Shown one piece after another: positions 17,219-25,081 of a stretch of DNA of 64,000 nt. Position numbers and translations under genes: made by a program. The DNA is from Anaerolineae bacterium (lineage in GTDB: Bacteria; Chloroflexota; Anaerolineae; Anaerolineales; Anaerolineaceae), in assembly GCA_013314735.1 (NCBI GenBank), contig JABUFD010000004.1, positions 1-64,000 of the forward strand. The letters run 5' to 3'. The notes under the pieces are model-generated. The model was not told where the DNA came from and made no database searches. It saw only the letters and a program-made list of their open reading frames with translations. How positions within the stretch are numbered: position 1 is the first letter of the stretch; every line of letters starts with the position of its first letter.

Positions 17219-17495
17219 ACAGGAGTTAAAAAAACAAAGCCAGCGCATTCTGGCCAGACTTTTTCTGCAAGTGGCAGGATTCACCGTCGGGATCATACTG
17301 CTGGCCGTGCTGGCTGGAATGTGGATTGGCCAAATAACGGGCCAATCTTCCACGCTGAATTGGCTGCCCCTGCTGGTGTGCCTGCCGATCAACCTGTGGG
17401 TCACATCGCGCCTTAGCAAGAAAGCGGTCCAGCGGATCGCCCGGCTGCGCTACCCTGAAACGGATACCCCTGAGGAGGAATCCGAGCATGAATAA
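17211..17495 (+). CDS. Small two-span membrane protein
   Basis: The 94-residue protein has a basic amphipathic N-terminus, two membrane helices (about residues 18-42 and 49-65), and an acidic tail. The layout recalls AtpI/AtpZ-type small proteins but no defining motif is visible. It overlaps the upstream gene and murE by 8 bases each (ATGAATGA and ATGAATAA junctions), so its translation is tied to both. Function unknown. Confidence 0.65.
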   Translation: MNEQELKKQSQRILARLFLQVAGFTVGIILLAVLAGMWIGQITGQSSTLNWLPLLVCLPINLWVTSRLSKKAVQRIARLRYPETDTPEEESEHE

Positions 17496-19077
17496 CCTGC
17501 GGCAGATTCTTGCCAGCATCCCGGTTGCTGTTACAGCCAGCCAGCCGTTGCCGCCCGACCTTGAAATTCACGGCGCTACACTGGACAGCCGCCAGGTGCG
17601 TCCCGGCGACCTGTTTGTGGCCACCCAGGGCATCAGCCTGGATAGCCACCGCTTTATTCCCGCTGCAGTGGAAAATGGTGCTGTTGCCGTGATTGGCACC
17701 CATCCCATTGACCATACCTTACCGGTTCCGTACCTGGTAACCCCCGACAGCCGCCTGGCGCTGGCGCACATCGCTGCCGCGCTGTATGATTTTCCCGCCC
17801 GTTCCCTGTGTATGATCGGCGTGACCGGTACCGACGGTAAAACCAGCACCGCCACACTCCTGTATCACATCCTCACCACAGCCGGGCTGCCCACGGGATT
17901 GATCACCACGGTCAGCGCCGTTATCGGGGAGGAAATCCTCGATACCGGTTTCCATGTCACCACCCCCGAAGCAATCGATGTACAGCGTTACCTGGCACGA
18001 ATGCGCGATGCCGGGATGACGCATGTGGTCCTCGAAACCACCTCCCACGGGCTGGCCCAACACCGCGTTTCTGCCTGTGAATTCGATCTGGCTGTGGTTA
18101 CCAACATCACCCACGAACACCTTGATTACCATGGAAGCTACCAGGCCTACCTGGATGCCAAAAGTATGTTGTTTTCCCAGTTGGCGGGTACACGGGAAAA
18201 AGCAGGCGGCAACATCCGATTGGCGGTGCTGAACCGTGACGACAGCTCATACCCACACCTGCGGCAGGTCAGTACCGGGCGGCTGATCAGTTATTCACTC
18301 TCTGACCCATCGGCGGAATGTACTGCCGTCGGTCTGCAGGCAGACCCGGATGGGATGCGCTTCAACATCTGCCACCAGGGCATGGAAACTCCCATCACCA
18401 CGCCGTTAGTCGGCCGTTTCAACGCAGCCAACATTCTGGCGGCATTTTCCGCCGCGATCGCTGGCGTGGGGGTTGCCCCGAATACTGCGGCAGAAGGAAT
18501 TGCCCGTATGCATGGGGTACCCGGCCGCATGGAGCGGATTGACCTGAACCAGGATTTCACAGCCATTGTGGATTTTGCCCACACGCCCAACGCACTAAAA
18601 GTGGCCCTGGAAACGCTCAATCAGCTGAAACCAGCCGGCAGCCGCCTTTGGGCGGTATTTGGATCTGCCGGCCTGCGTGACCGCGAAAAACGCCGCATGA
18701 TGGCGGAAGTATCCGTTCAACTGGCTGACCGCACCATCCTCACCGCCGAAGATCCCCGTACAGAATCGCTCGATGATATCCTCAGGATGATGGCGCGTGC
18801 TGCCGAAAGTATGGGCGGCATCGAAGGTGAAACCTTCTGGCAGATTCCCGACCGCGGCGCCGCAATCCAGTTTGCGGTGGATCAGGCCCAGCCAGGCGAC
18901 CTGGTGTGCGCCTTCGGCAAAGGTCATGAGCAGTCGATGTGTTTCATCACAACCGAATATCCCTGGGACGACCGTACTGCCATGCGTGCTGCATTGGCTC
19001 GGCGGCTGGGCATTAGCGGCTATCCGATGCCATACCTGCCCACACAGGATGCTGGTAAGTACCAGCTACCCCACTAG
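17488..19077 (+). CDS. murE: UDP-N-acetylmuramyl-tripeptide synthetase MurE
   Basis: MurE adds the third residue of the peptidoglycan stem to UDP-MurNAc-L-Ala-D-Glu with ATP in the cytoplasm. The 529-residue protein shows the Mur ligase P-loop TGTDGKTST (113-121), NITHEHLDYH, and the C-terminal FAHTPNAL and GSAGLRDREKR blocks. The amino-acid selectivity motif reads EDPRTES where diaminopimelate enzymes have DNPRxE, keeping the Arg but changing the two residues before the Pro. Some Chloroflexota and Thermus-type bacteria use ornithine, so the diamino acid is uncertain. AGGAGG precedes the ATG. The last codons overlap the converging arsC gene. Confidence 0.93.
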   Translation: MNNLRQILASIPVAVTASQPLPPDLEIHGATLDSRQVRPGDLFVATQGISLDSHRFIPAAVENGAVAVIGTHPIDHTLPVPYLVTPDSRLALAHIAAALYDFPARSLCMIGVTGTDGKTSTATLLYHILTTAGLPTGLITTVSAVIGEEILDTGFHVTTPEAIDVQRYLARMRDAGMTHVVLETTSHGLAQHRVSACEFDLAVVTNITHEHLDYHGSYQAYLDAKSMLFSQLAGTREKAGGNIRLAVLNRDDSSYPHLRQVSTGRLISYSLSDPSAECTAVGLQADPDGMRFNICHQGMETPITTPLVGRFNAANILAAFSAAIAGVGVAPNTAAEGIARMHGVPGRMERIDLNQDFTAIVDFAHTPNALKVALETLNQLKPAGSRLWAVFGSAGLRDREKRRMMAEVSVQLADRTILTAEDPRTESLDDILRMMARAAESMGGIEGETFWQIPDRGAAIQFAVDQAQPGDLVCAFGKGHEQSMCFITTEYPWDDRTAMRAALARRLGISGYPMPYLPTQDAGKYQLPH

Positions 19078-19493
19078 CGCACTGCGAGGAAAGCCAGCAC
19101 CTGCTCCTGTAATTCTTTTCGCGCCTTGCGAAAGGCGGCCAGGATTTCATCCTCACTGCCTGTGGCTGCCGCTGGATCGTCAATCGGCCAATGGTAGCGT
19201 TCCACCACGCCAGGCCACACGCTGGGGCAGTTCTTTTCCGCATTGTCGCACACAGTAATCAGGATGTGCAGGTGCTCCTTGCCGAGGAATTCCTCCACCC
19301 CTTTACTTCGATTCTGACCCAGGTCATAACCGATTTCTGCCATCACTTTGACGGTGTAGGGGTTAATACCCCTGGGTTCCAGCCCTGCGCTGAATGCCTT
19401 ATACTGATCGCCACCCATCCGATTCAGAAACGCTTCAGCCATCTGGCTGCGCGCGGAATTGCCTGTACAGAGAAACAAAACTTTTCGTAACAT
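19074..19493 (-). CDS. arsC: Thioredoxin-coupled arsenate reductase ArsC
   Basis: This 139-residue protein has the low-molecular-weight phosphatase fold with catalytic CTGNSARSQMAE near the N-terminus, and VCDNAEKNCPSVWPG supplying the two further cysteines used in the disulfide cascade of the Bacillus/Staphylococcus type ArsC. HWPIDDPA is the family's acid loop. It reduces arsenate to arsenite with thioredoxin. The start is the ATG at 19493, five bases after GGAGG. No arsenite pump or ArsR gene is adjacent. A TATAAT (19525-19520, minus strand) is a possible -10. Confidence 0.9.
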   Translation of the reverse strand: MLRKVLFLCTGNSARSQMAEAFLNRMGGDQYKAFSAGLEPRGINPYTVKVMAEIGYDLGQNRSKGVEEFLGKEHLHILITVCDNAEKNCPSVWPGVVERYHWPIDDPAAATGSEDEILAAFRKARKELQEQVLAFLAVR

Positions 19494-19615
19494 TGAAGCC
19501 TCCATGAATACTGAAGATCATTATACGAAAAAATAATCCATACCGCCGAAACCTTTACTGAATGTTAACACCACCGCCAAAGCGGCCCCGGTCCAACTCT
19601 CGTTGTCATCCCTGG

Positions 19616-19649
19616 AAAAAAAAACAGGACGGGGTTCATCCCGTCCTGT
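19616..19649 (-). terminator. Rho-independent terminator of pnp
   Basis: A perfect 10-bp stem (ACAGGACGGG / CCCGTCCTGT) with a 6-base loop is followed on the minus strand by nine U residues, directly after the pnp stop codon. Confidence 0.93.
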
Positions 19650-19667
19650 CCGTCGTGTTGAATCAGA

Positions 19668-21908
19668 CTAATTCCGGTTGCTGAAATTCCGGCCGCCGCG
19701 GTTATCGCGGTTTCCACCGCGGTCACGGTTGTCGCGGCCGCCACGACTATCACGGCCACCGCCGGATTTTTTGTTGGGTTTGTCCTTTTCCTGAGCTTCT
19801 TCCACGCTCCAGCCTTCCAGCACAGCCACGCGGCTCAGGCGGATTTTGTTGTCGGGGTCGATGTTCGTGACCATCACGGTCAGTTCATCACCCACCCGGC
19901 AGACATCTTCCACGCTGTTCACACGGGTGCTGTCGAGTTGGGAAATGTGAACCATCCCGTCCATCCCAGGCAAAATCTGGACGAACGCGCCGAAGTCGGT
20001 GGTGCGTACTACTTTGCCGGTGTAGATGTGCCCAACCTCGGGGGTTTCGGTCATCATCTCGATCCGTTCACGGGCAGCCATTTCATCCTTGCCGTTGGTG
20101 GCAGCAATGAACACGGTACCATCTTCTTCAATGTCGATGGTGGTGTTGGTCTCTTCCTGCAACGCGCGGATATTCTTGCCACCAGGACCGATCAGAGCGC
20201 CGATCTTATCGACCGGAATCTTCACGGTGGTGATACGCGGGGCAAATTCCTTTAATTCAGGATTCGGCGCGGGAATCGTTTCCAGCATCTTCGCCAGGAT
20301 GTGTGCACGGGCTTCCTTTGCCTGATCCAGCGCTTCTGACATGATCTCTGCCGTCAGGCCTTTGATCTTGATGTCCATCTGCAAGGCAGTAATCCCTTTT
20401 TCGGTGCCGGTTACTTTGAAATCCATATCACCAAGGTGATCTTCAATGCCCTGGATATCGGTCAGCACTTTGTAGGCATCGCCTTCCTTGATCAGGCCCA
20501 TCGCCACGCCGGAAACCGGGGCTTTGATCGGCACACCGGCATCCATCAACGCCAGGGTGGAACCGCATACCGAAGCCATTGAGCTGGAGCCATTGGAGGA
20601 CATGATCTCTGATACTACACGCATGGTATAGGGGAAATCATCCTGCGAAGGGATTACAGGCACCAGGGCACGCTCCGCCAGGGCACCATGGCCGATTTCA
20701 CGGCGGGAAGACCCACGCAATGGCTTGGCCTCACCGGTGGAGAACGGCGGGAAATTGTAATGGTGCATATAGCGTTTGCTTTCGGTCGGCCCCAGGTTAT
20801 CGACTTCCTGCGCGTCACGGGGTGTGCCCAATGTTGCCAGGGTGAACGCCTGGGTTTCGCCGCGGGTGAAAATACCCGAGCCATGGGCGCGCGGGCTTGC
20901 GCCGACTTCGCACCAGATCGGGCGAACCTGTGTAACAGTCCGGCCGTCGGGGCGAATACCCTGGTTGATGATCCGGTCACGGACGACTTTGGTCATCACT
21001 TTTTCATATGCTTCGCCAAAATCCTTCTTCTGGCTTGCCGCGTCTTCGGCTTCGCTGTCGACAAATTCTGCCATGACTGTTTGCTGGAGTTCATCCAGCA
21101 CTTTGGCAACTTCGGCTTTCAACAAGCCTTTGTCAAAGGCGGCGGCAATTTCTGACGCCGCACGCGCATACACACGGTCCACCAGTGCTTCATCGAGCGC
21201 ATGCAGTTCAATTTCCGCTTTTGGCTTGCCAATTTCAGCCCGCATTTGTTCCTGAACATCGATCAAAGGCATCATCGCTTCATGTCCAAAGGACAATGCG
21301 CGGACCATGATGTCTTCAGGCACTTCATTCGCGCCGCATTCCACCATCAAGATGGCATCACGGGTACCGGCAATACGCAGGTCGAGGTCTGAATATTCAA
21401 TTTCTTCATAGGAAGGGTTCACAATGAATTCCCCGTCAATCAGGCCAATGCGGACAGCAGCCACAGGCCCGCCCCAGGGGATATCAGAAATATGCAGGGC
21501 GGCGGATGAAGCATTGACAACCAGGATATCCAGCGGATTTTCGTTGTCAGAAGACAGCGACATGTTAATGATCTGAATATCGTTACGCATATTCTTGTCG
21601 AATAACGGGCGCAACGGGCGGTCCGTCAACCGTGCCGTTAGAATCGCATCACTGCTGGGACGTCCTTCACGGCGGAAGAATGAGCCGGGGATACGACCAC
21701 CGGCATACATGCGCTCTTCATACTCCACCGTCATCGGGAAGAAATCCAATCCTTCCCGCGGCGCGCCCATTGTGGCCGCGCAAAAAATCATCGAGTCACC
21801 CAATCGAACGGTGACTGCGCCATTGGCCTGGCCGGCAAGTTTTCCTGTTTCAAACGTGAAAACTTTGCCGCCAACAACGGCCTGAAATTGTTTACCTTGT
21901 TTTTCCAT
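19668..21908 (-). CDS. pnp: Polyribonucleotide nucleotidyltransferase (PNPase)
   Basis: PNPase degrades RNA 3'-to-5' phosphorolytically and acts in the RNA degradosome. At 746 residues it has both RNase PH-like domains (FFRREGRPSSD in the first, GSSRREIGHGALAERAL in the second), a linking helical domain, a KH domain (GALIGPGGKNIRAL, about 565) and an S1 domain (GKVVRTTDFGAFVQI). The last 30 residues are an Arg/Gly/Asp/Asn-rich tail with RGGRDNR-type repeats, a likely unstructured RNA-binding extension. It follows rpsO, as in many bacteria, and its leader contains a long hairpin. Confidence 0.96.
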   Translation of the reverse strand: MEKQGKQFQAVVGGKVFTFETGKLAGQANGAVTVRLGDSMIFCAATMGAPREGLDFFPMTVEYEERMYAGGRIPGSFFRREGRPSSDAILTARLTDRPLRPLFDKNMRNDIQIINMSLSSDNENPLDILVVNASSAALHISDIPWGGPVAAVRIGLIDGEFIVNPSYEEIEYSDLDLRIAGTRDAILMVECGANEVPEDIMVRALSFGHEAMMPLIDVQEQMRAEIGKPKAEIELHALDEALVDRVYARAASEIAAAFDKGLLKAEVAKVLDELQQTVMAEFVDSEAEDAASQKKDFGEAYEKVMTKVVRDRIINQGIRPDGRTVTQVRPIWCEVGASPRAHGSGIFTRGETQAFTLATLGTPRDAQEVDNLGPTESKRYMHHYNFPPFSTGEAKPLRGSSRREIGHGALAERALVPVIPSQDDFPYTMRVVSEIMSSNGSSSMASVCGSTLALMDAGVPIKAPVSGVAMGLIKEGDAYKVLTDIQGIEDHLGDMDFKVTGTEKGITALQMDIKIKGLTAEIMSEALDQAKEARAHILAKMLETIPAPNPELKEFAPRITTVKIPVDKIGALIGPGGKNIRALQEETNTTIDIEEDGTVFIAATNGKDEMAARERIEMMTETPEVGHIYTGKVVRTTDFGAFVQILPGMDGMVHISQLDSTRVNSVEDVCRVGDELTVMVTNIDPDNKIRLSRVAVLEGWSVEEAQEKDKPNKKSGGGRDSRGGRDNRDRGGNRDNRGGRNFSNRN

Positions 21909-21940
21909 TTTTAGTCCTTTATGCTAATTCCCGCCTCTGG

Positions 21941-21995
21941 TCAGGGACTGAAAGCCGTGGAGAAGGTTCGCTTCTCATCATCTTTCAATTCCTGA
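21941..21995 (-). promoter_or_regulatory. Structured 5' leader of pnp
   Basis: On the minus strand the leader forms a long imperfect stem: TCAGG and TGAAAG arms pair with CTTTCA and CCTGA, capped by a perfect GAGAAG/CTTCTC hairpin (21960-21976). It ends about 32 bases before the pnp start. In Escherichia coli the pnp leader is a double-stranded RNase III substrate through which PNPase limits its own synthesis; the same use here is inference. Confidence 0.5.
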
Positions 21996-22092
21996 CGCGC
22001 GGGTAAAAAATTTTGTTTACATGACCGATATGATTAAATCATTGATTGCGCAGTTCCCCTGACTGACGCAAGAACTTGCTGCTGACTATGGA

Positions 22093-22125
22093 GCGGGGCA
22101 GATGGCAGATACCAGTCTGCCCCGC
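22093..22125 (-). terminator. Strong hairpin between rpsO and pnp
   Basis: A 10-bp perfect GC-rich stem (GCGGGGCAGA / TCTGCCCCGC), extended inward by TGG/CCA, lies 12 bases after the rpsO stop codon. There is no U tract, so partial termination or an RNA processing/stability site is as likely as full termination. Confidence 0.6.
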
Positions 22126-22137
22126 GTCATTTTCCGA

Positions 22138-22410
22138 TTACTTGCGACGCAGACCCAACTGGTCAGAAATCGTTACGTAGCGGCTGTGATCTTTCTTGCG
22201 AAGATACGCCAATAAGCGGCGGCGGCGGCCCACCAGTTTGAGCAAACCGCGGCGCGATGATTCATCGTGACGGTGTTCTCGCAGGTGGTTCGTCAGATCG
22301 TTGATTCGTTTTGTTAAAAGTGCAATTTGAACTTCGGGTGACCCCGTGTCACCCTCGTGTGCTTTGTACACACCAATGATTTCGTCTTTTTCGGTTTTTG
22401 TTAATGACAT
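22138..22410 (-). CDS. rpsO: 30S ribosomal protein S15
   Basis: S15 binds the three-way junction of 16S rRNA helices 20-22 early in 30S assembly. The 90-residue protein is full length with the conserved [14 protein letters not shown] and LRKKDHSRY segments. The gene has AGGAG 8 bases before the ATG and lies directly before pnp, the common bacterial order. The leader between the promoter near 22490 and the start is about 75 bases, enough for an S15 autoregulatory fold, which I could not model. Confidence 0.97.
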   Translation of the reverse strand: MSLTKTEKDEIIGVYKAHEGDTGSPEVQIALLTKRINDLTNHLREHRHDESSRRGLLKLVGRRRRLLAYLRKKDHSRYVTISDQLGLRRK

Positions 22411-22488
22411 GACATTTGCTCCTGTTTGATTTGTTTAGCAAGTCTCCGGGCTCGAAGTTTTCACCGCAAGCGGGACAAGTCGGCTTGG

Positions 22489-22497
22489 ATTATACCA
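22489..22497 (-). promoter_or_regulatory. Extended -10 promoter of rpsO
   Basis: TGGTATAAT on the minus strand is a perfect extended -10. The hexamer 17 bases upstream (TTCCAT) matches the -35 consensus poorly. It sits between the terminator at 22556-22591 and rpsO. Confidence 0.6.
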
Positions 22498-22555
22498 GAT
22501 GCTGAGCTGAAATGGAAGGTCTATGTAAAAAAGCACATCCTTGCTGTAAGCAGGC

Positions 22556-22591
22556 AAAACGGAACAGGCGCTCTCACTCAACCTGTCCCGT
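22556..22591 (-). terminator. Terminator after the 214-residue membrane protein gene
   Basis: A 10-bp stem with a single G-U pair (ACGGGACAGG / CCTGTTCCGT read on the minus strand) is followed by UUUU. It closes the transcript of the two genes that start near 24.7 kb. Confidence 0.7.
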
Positions 22592-22638
22592 CCTGCTTTG
22601 CAACGTTGTGAAAGGAATTTGCGACCTTGAATATCCAA

Positions 22639-23283
22639 TTATTTACCGATGTAGACTTCGACCTTCTCCCCCCCACCTTCATCTACGTGCACTGTCAACG
22701 GCACATCCGAATCCTGGATCGCCTTTAAAAGTGCGTCTACATCATTGACCCCGAATTTTCCCAAACCATCCAGCTCAAATTTTCCCATCCGCATACCCAA
22801 TCGCAGCAGGAACATCGGCAAAGGCAAACTGATGGCAATGCGACGCGGCCATTCATCCTCGCCGGTATTTACCCGCACATGCAACCACATCGAGTTGCTG
22901 GTTGCCAGCGCAAGCGTTGTGATGATGATGCCCAACAGGAGCGGTATCCAGGACAGCCAGAACCCCCAACCCAGACCGGCCTGCTCATACCCATTGTACA
23001 TACCAAACGCGCCCAACAAAGTGATAATCACACCGGATATCATCACCCACACCCAGACCCATTTGAATCTTCGAAATTGCGCCGGAACCGCATGATCCGG
23101 TTGGGTGTTGGGAGGAATTTCAGACTCAGGTGCACTGTCCTTATCATTCTCCGTTTCCGGGGCAGGTTCTTCCGCAAATTCCTCTGCAAATTCCACCTGC
23201 TCCAGCAAACGGTCAGCATCTTCAATACTCAATTCACCTTCAGCCAACTGGCGCAAAATGGTTTGGCGTTTCTCTTCATTCAT
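22639..23283 (-). CDS. Membrane protein with N-terminal YvlB/LiaX-type helical hairpin
   Basis: The 214-residue protein starts with a helical module, KRQTILRQLAEGELSIEDADRLLEQV, of the kind found in YvlB/LiaX and SHOCT-like proteins. An acidic linker follows, then two membrane helices (about residues 80-125), then a soluble C-terminal part ending in a beta-strand-rich VPLTVHVDEGGGEKVEVYIG. The neighbour upstream carries a matching module at its own C-terminus. The ATG at 23283 has AAAGGA with proper spacing; an ATG three codons earlier does not. In Firmicutes such modules occur in envelope-stress systems; the role here is unknown. Confidence 0.65.
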   Translation of the reverse strand: MNEEKRQTILRQLAEGELSIEDADRLLEQVEFAEEFAEEPAPETENDKDSAPESEIPPNTQPDHAVPAQFRRFKWVWVWVMISGVIITLLGAFGMYNGYEQAGLGWGFWLSWIPLLLGIIITTLALATSNSMWLHVRVNTGEDEWPRRIAISLPLPMFLLRLGMRMGKFELDGLGKFGVNDVDALLKAIQDSDVPLTVHVDEGGGEKVEVYIGK

Positions 23284-23311
23284 GGGTTGCATCCTTTTCT
23301 CTCCAGGTGTT

Positions 23312-24643
23312 TCAGCCTTTTAAGGCCGCCAATAATTTCTCGGCCTCATCTACTGTGAGACTGCCGTCTTTCAGCATTTCGAGGATCAACATCCGCTCCT
23401 CATGTGGAACATCCCTGGCGGCCGGGGCTTTGGGGGCTCGTTCAGGGCGCACAGGGGTAACCGGGGTAACAGGAGGAACCGGTGGAATTTCGATGTCTTT
23501 CAGAAAATCCAAAGCCGGCAACTCAATCCCCAGATCCAGATTGCGCAGTTCTTCCTTCACCTGCTCAAGCGCTTCGATGGCTTCAATATGTGCCCTCTTT
23601 TGCACTTTCATCTCTGCCAGGCGTTCCGCATGCATGGCACGGTTCATGGCGCGCTCTTCAATTCTGCGGGCAATCTCTTCCTGCCGCTCTGCAATACGGC
23701 GGCTGGCATCCTGCATGCGGCCTTCCATTTTCCGCAGCTTTTGCTCCACTTTCGACATTGCCTTTTGGACACGCCGCCCGTAGACATCCATTCCATCCGC
23801 ATCATCACCGAATGGGTTGAAATCAAAATTAAAGTTGAAGCCCGATTCCAGATTCCCTGCGTCGTCGACATCCAGATCTTCGGTTTGGGGAATGATGAAA
23901 TGCTCATCCGAAACGACGATATCACCGCTCGCTGATAATTTAATCTCTGCGCCGCCTTCACCCAGTTTTCCCTGGTAAGAACCGCCGCCATAATTTTCTG
24001 TCTGCCCCTGCATGGTGAGAACGATATCCCATCCACCGAAGCTGGCGTCCAGGTTGGCGCTTGGGTTCTTCGGCAGGAACAAGGTTATATCGCCTTTGGA
24101 TCGGATCGAAAGCGGTTCGATCACCTCCGGATGGTAATGCAGGATCACACTGCCTGAAGCGGCCACCGTTGCCTGTTTTTTAATCATCATCAGGGTGGCA
24201 TCTGCGCGGACAGCTGTGGCATCCACGGTGCCATCCACATTACAAATATACAATTCACCGCTCACCCGTTCCAGGTTGAGATTGCCCTGCACATTCTTGA
24301 TCTGGCAGCTGCCGCCCACCCGTGACAGCGTCAATACCTTCACATCCTGTATGCTCAAATTCCCACCCACACGCTGCACATACAAATCATCACATAGCAT
24401 ATTTTTTATGACGGCGTTTCCGCCTACTTTTTCAACCCGTGTCACAACCGAGTGCGGTACTGAAATGGTACAATTATTGTAGGTGGTGACGCGCAACGCA
24501 TCGTCATCAACCTGGACCTTTAAATCGCGCGGGTTACTTTGCACTCGCAAGTCCACCCCATCGTAGCCATCCAGGAAGAGATTCCCTGATACTTTCAGGA
24601 TCAATAATTCTTTGCCTTCAGTTTTGATAAAATGTGTATCCAT
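23312..24643 (-). CDS. DUF4097-type beta-helix protein with coiled coil and YvlB-like C-terminal module
   Basis: The first 260 residues form short repeating strands with a VGGN/VGGS/VSGE rhythm (VEKVGGNAVI, VQRVGGNLSI, LSRVGGSCQI, LERVSGELYI), typical of DUF4097 putative adhesin/bactofilin-like beta helices. A charged coiled coil follows at about 285-370, then a Pro-rich linker (PPVPPVTPVTPV) and a final helical hairpin MLILEMLKDGSLTVDEAEKLLAAL. No signal peptide is present, so it is probably cytoplasmic. The start ATG at 24643 has AGGAGG 7 bases upstream and sits 50 bases after a strong promoter. The function is not known; YvlB-like proteins belong to cell-envelope stress regulons. Confidence 0.7.
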   Translation of the reverse strand: MDTHFIKTEGKELLILKVSGNLFLDGYDGVDLRVQSNPRDLKVQVDDDALRVTTYNNCTISVPHSVVTRVEKVGGNAVIKNMLCDDLYVQRVGGNLSIQDVKVLTLSRVGGSCQIKNVQGNLNLERVSGELYICNVDGTVDATAVRADATLMMIKKQATVAASGSVILHYHPEVIEPLSIRSKGDITLFLPKNPSANLDASFGGWDIVLTMQGQTENYGGGSYQGKLGEGGAEIKLSASGDIVVSDEHFIIPQTEDLDVDDAGNLESGFNFNFDFNPFGDDADGMDVYGRRVQKAMSKVEQKLRKMEGRMQDASRRIAERQEEIARRIEERAMNRAMHAERLAEMKVQKRAHIEAIEALEQVKEELRNLDLGIELPALDFLKDIEIPPVPPVTPVTPVRPERAPKAPAARDVPHEERMLILEMLKDGSLTVDEAEKLLAALKG

Positions 24644-24692
24644 CAAAAGCCTCCTATCTTTTCGCCTTCTGCCTTTCGCTTCTTCCAATTTC

Positions 24693-24720
24693 ATCATACC
24701 ATAACTTTTAGAAATGTCAA
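24693..24720 (-). promoter_or_regulatory. Sigma-70 promoter of the DUF4097 gene
   Basis: TTGACA (24720-24715) with a 16-base spacer and TATGAT (24698-24693), plus a TG one base before the -10, all on the minus strand. It lies in the most AT-rich stretch of the window (about 24,710-24,800) and predicts a start point about 45 bases before the chosen ATG. Confidence 0.85.
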
Positions 24721-24975
24721 TACTTAATTTAATTATATTGATTATTTCTTACAGATTATAAACTTATTGAGCTTGTTTGATAAATAATTTATTAATAATT
24801 TCTGGTGTGGCTTGAATTAAATTCTCCAAATCTGCCTTTCCCTGGCATTTTCTTCAAACCGAGTTTTACTTTTACTTCTGCGCTCCCCATCTGTGTCTCA
24901 GCTACACCTCACAATGATTCAAAGGGAGTTTTCAAAGTTCTGTATAACTGGCCTGCTCTCCGGTGCCTTGTGCCC
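24721..24975. other. AT-rich intergenic stretch with no gene seen
   Basis: This stretch between the mazG terminator and the DUF4097 promoter holds no coding frame with a ribosome binding site on either strand. The part next to the promoter is markedly AT-rich, which may act as an UP-like element. Confidence 0.6.
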
Positions 24976-25010
24976 AAAAAAAAATCGAACCGTCACCTTG
25001 ACGATCCGAT
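24976..25010 (-). terminator. Rho-independent terminator after mazG
   Basis: On the minus strand a 12-bp stem with two G-U pairs (ATCGGATCGTCA / TGACGGTTCGAT, loop AGG) is followed by eight to nine U residues. It lies about 70 bases after the mazG stop. Confidence 0.92.
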
Positions 25011-25081
25011 CATGAAATCCAACAGACTCCAGGAACATCTGCCTTTTTTCGATTTGCCTGCGTCCTTCCCTTGTGGAACGT

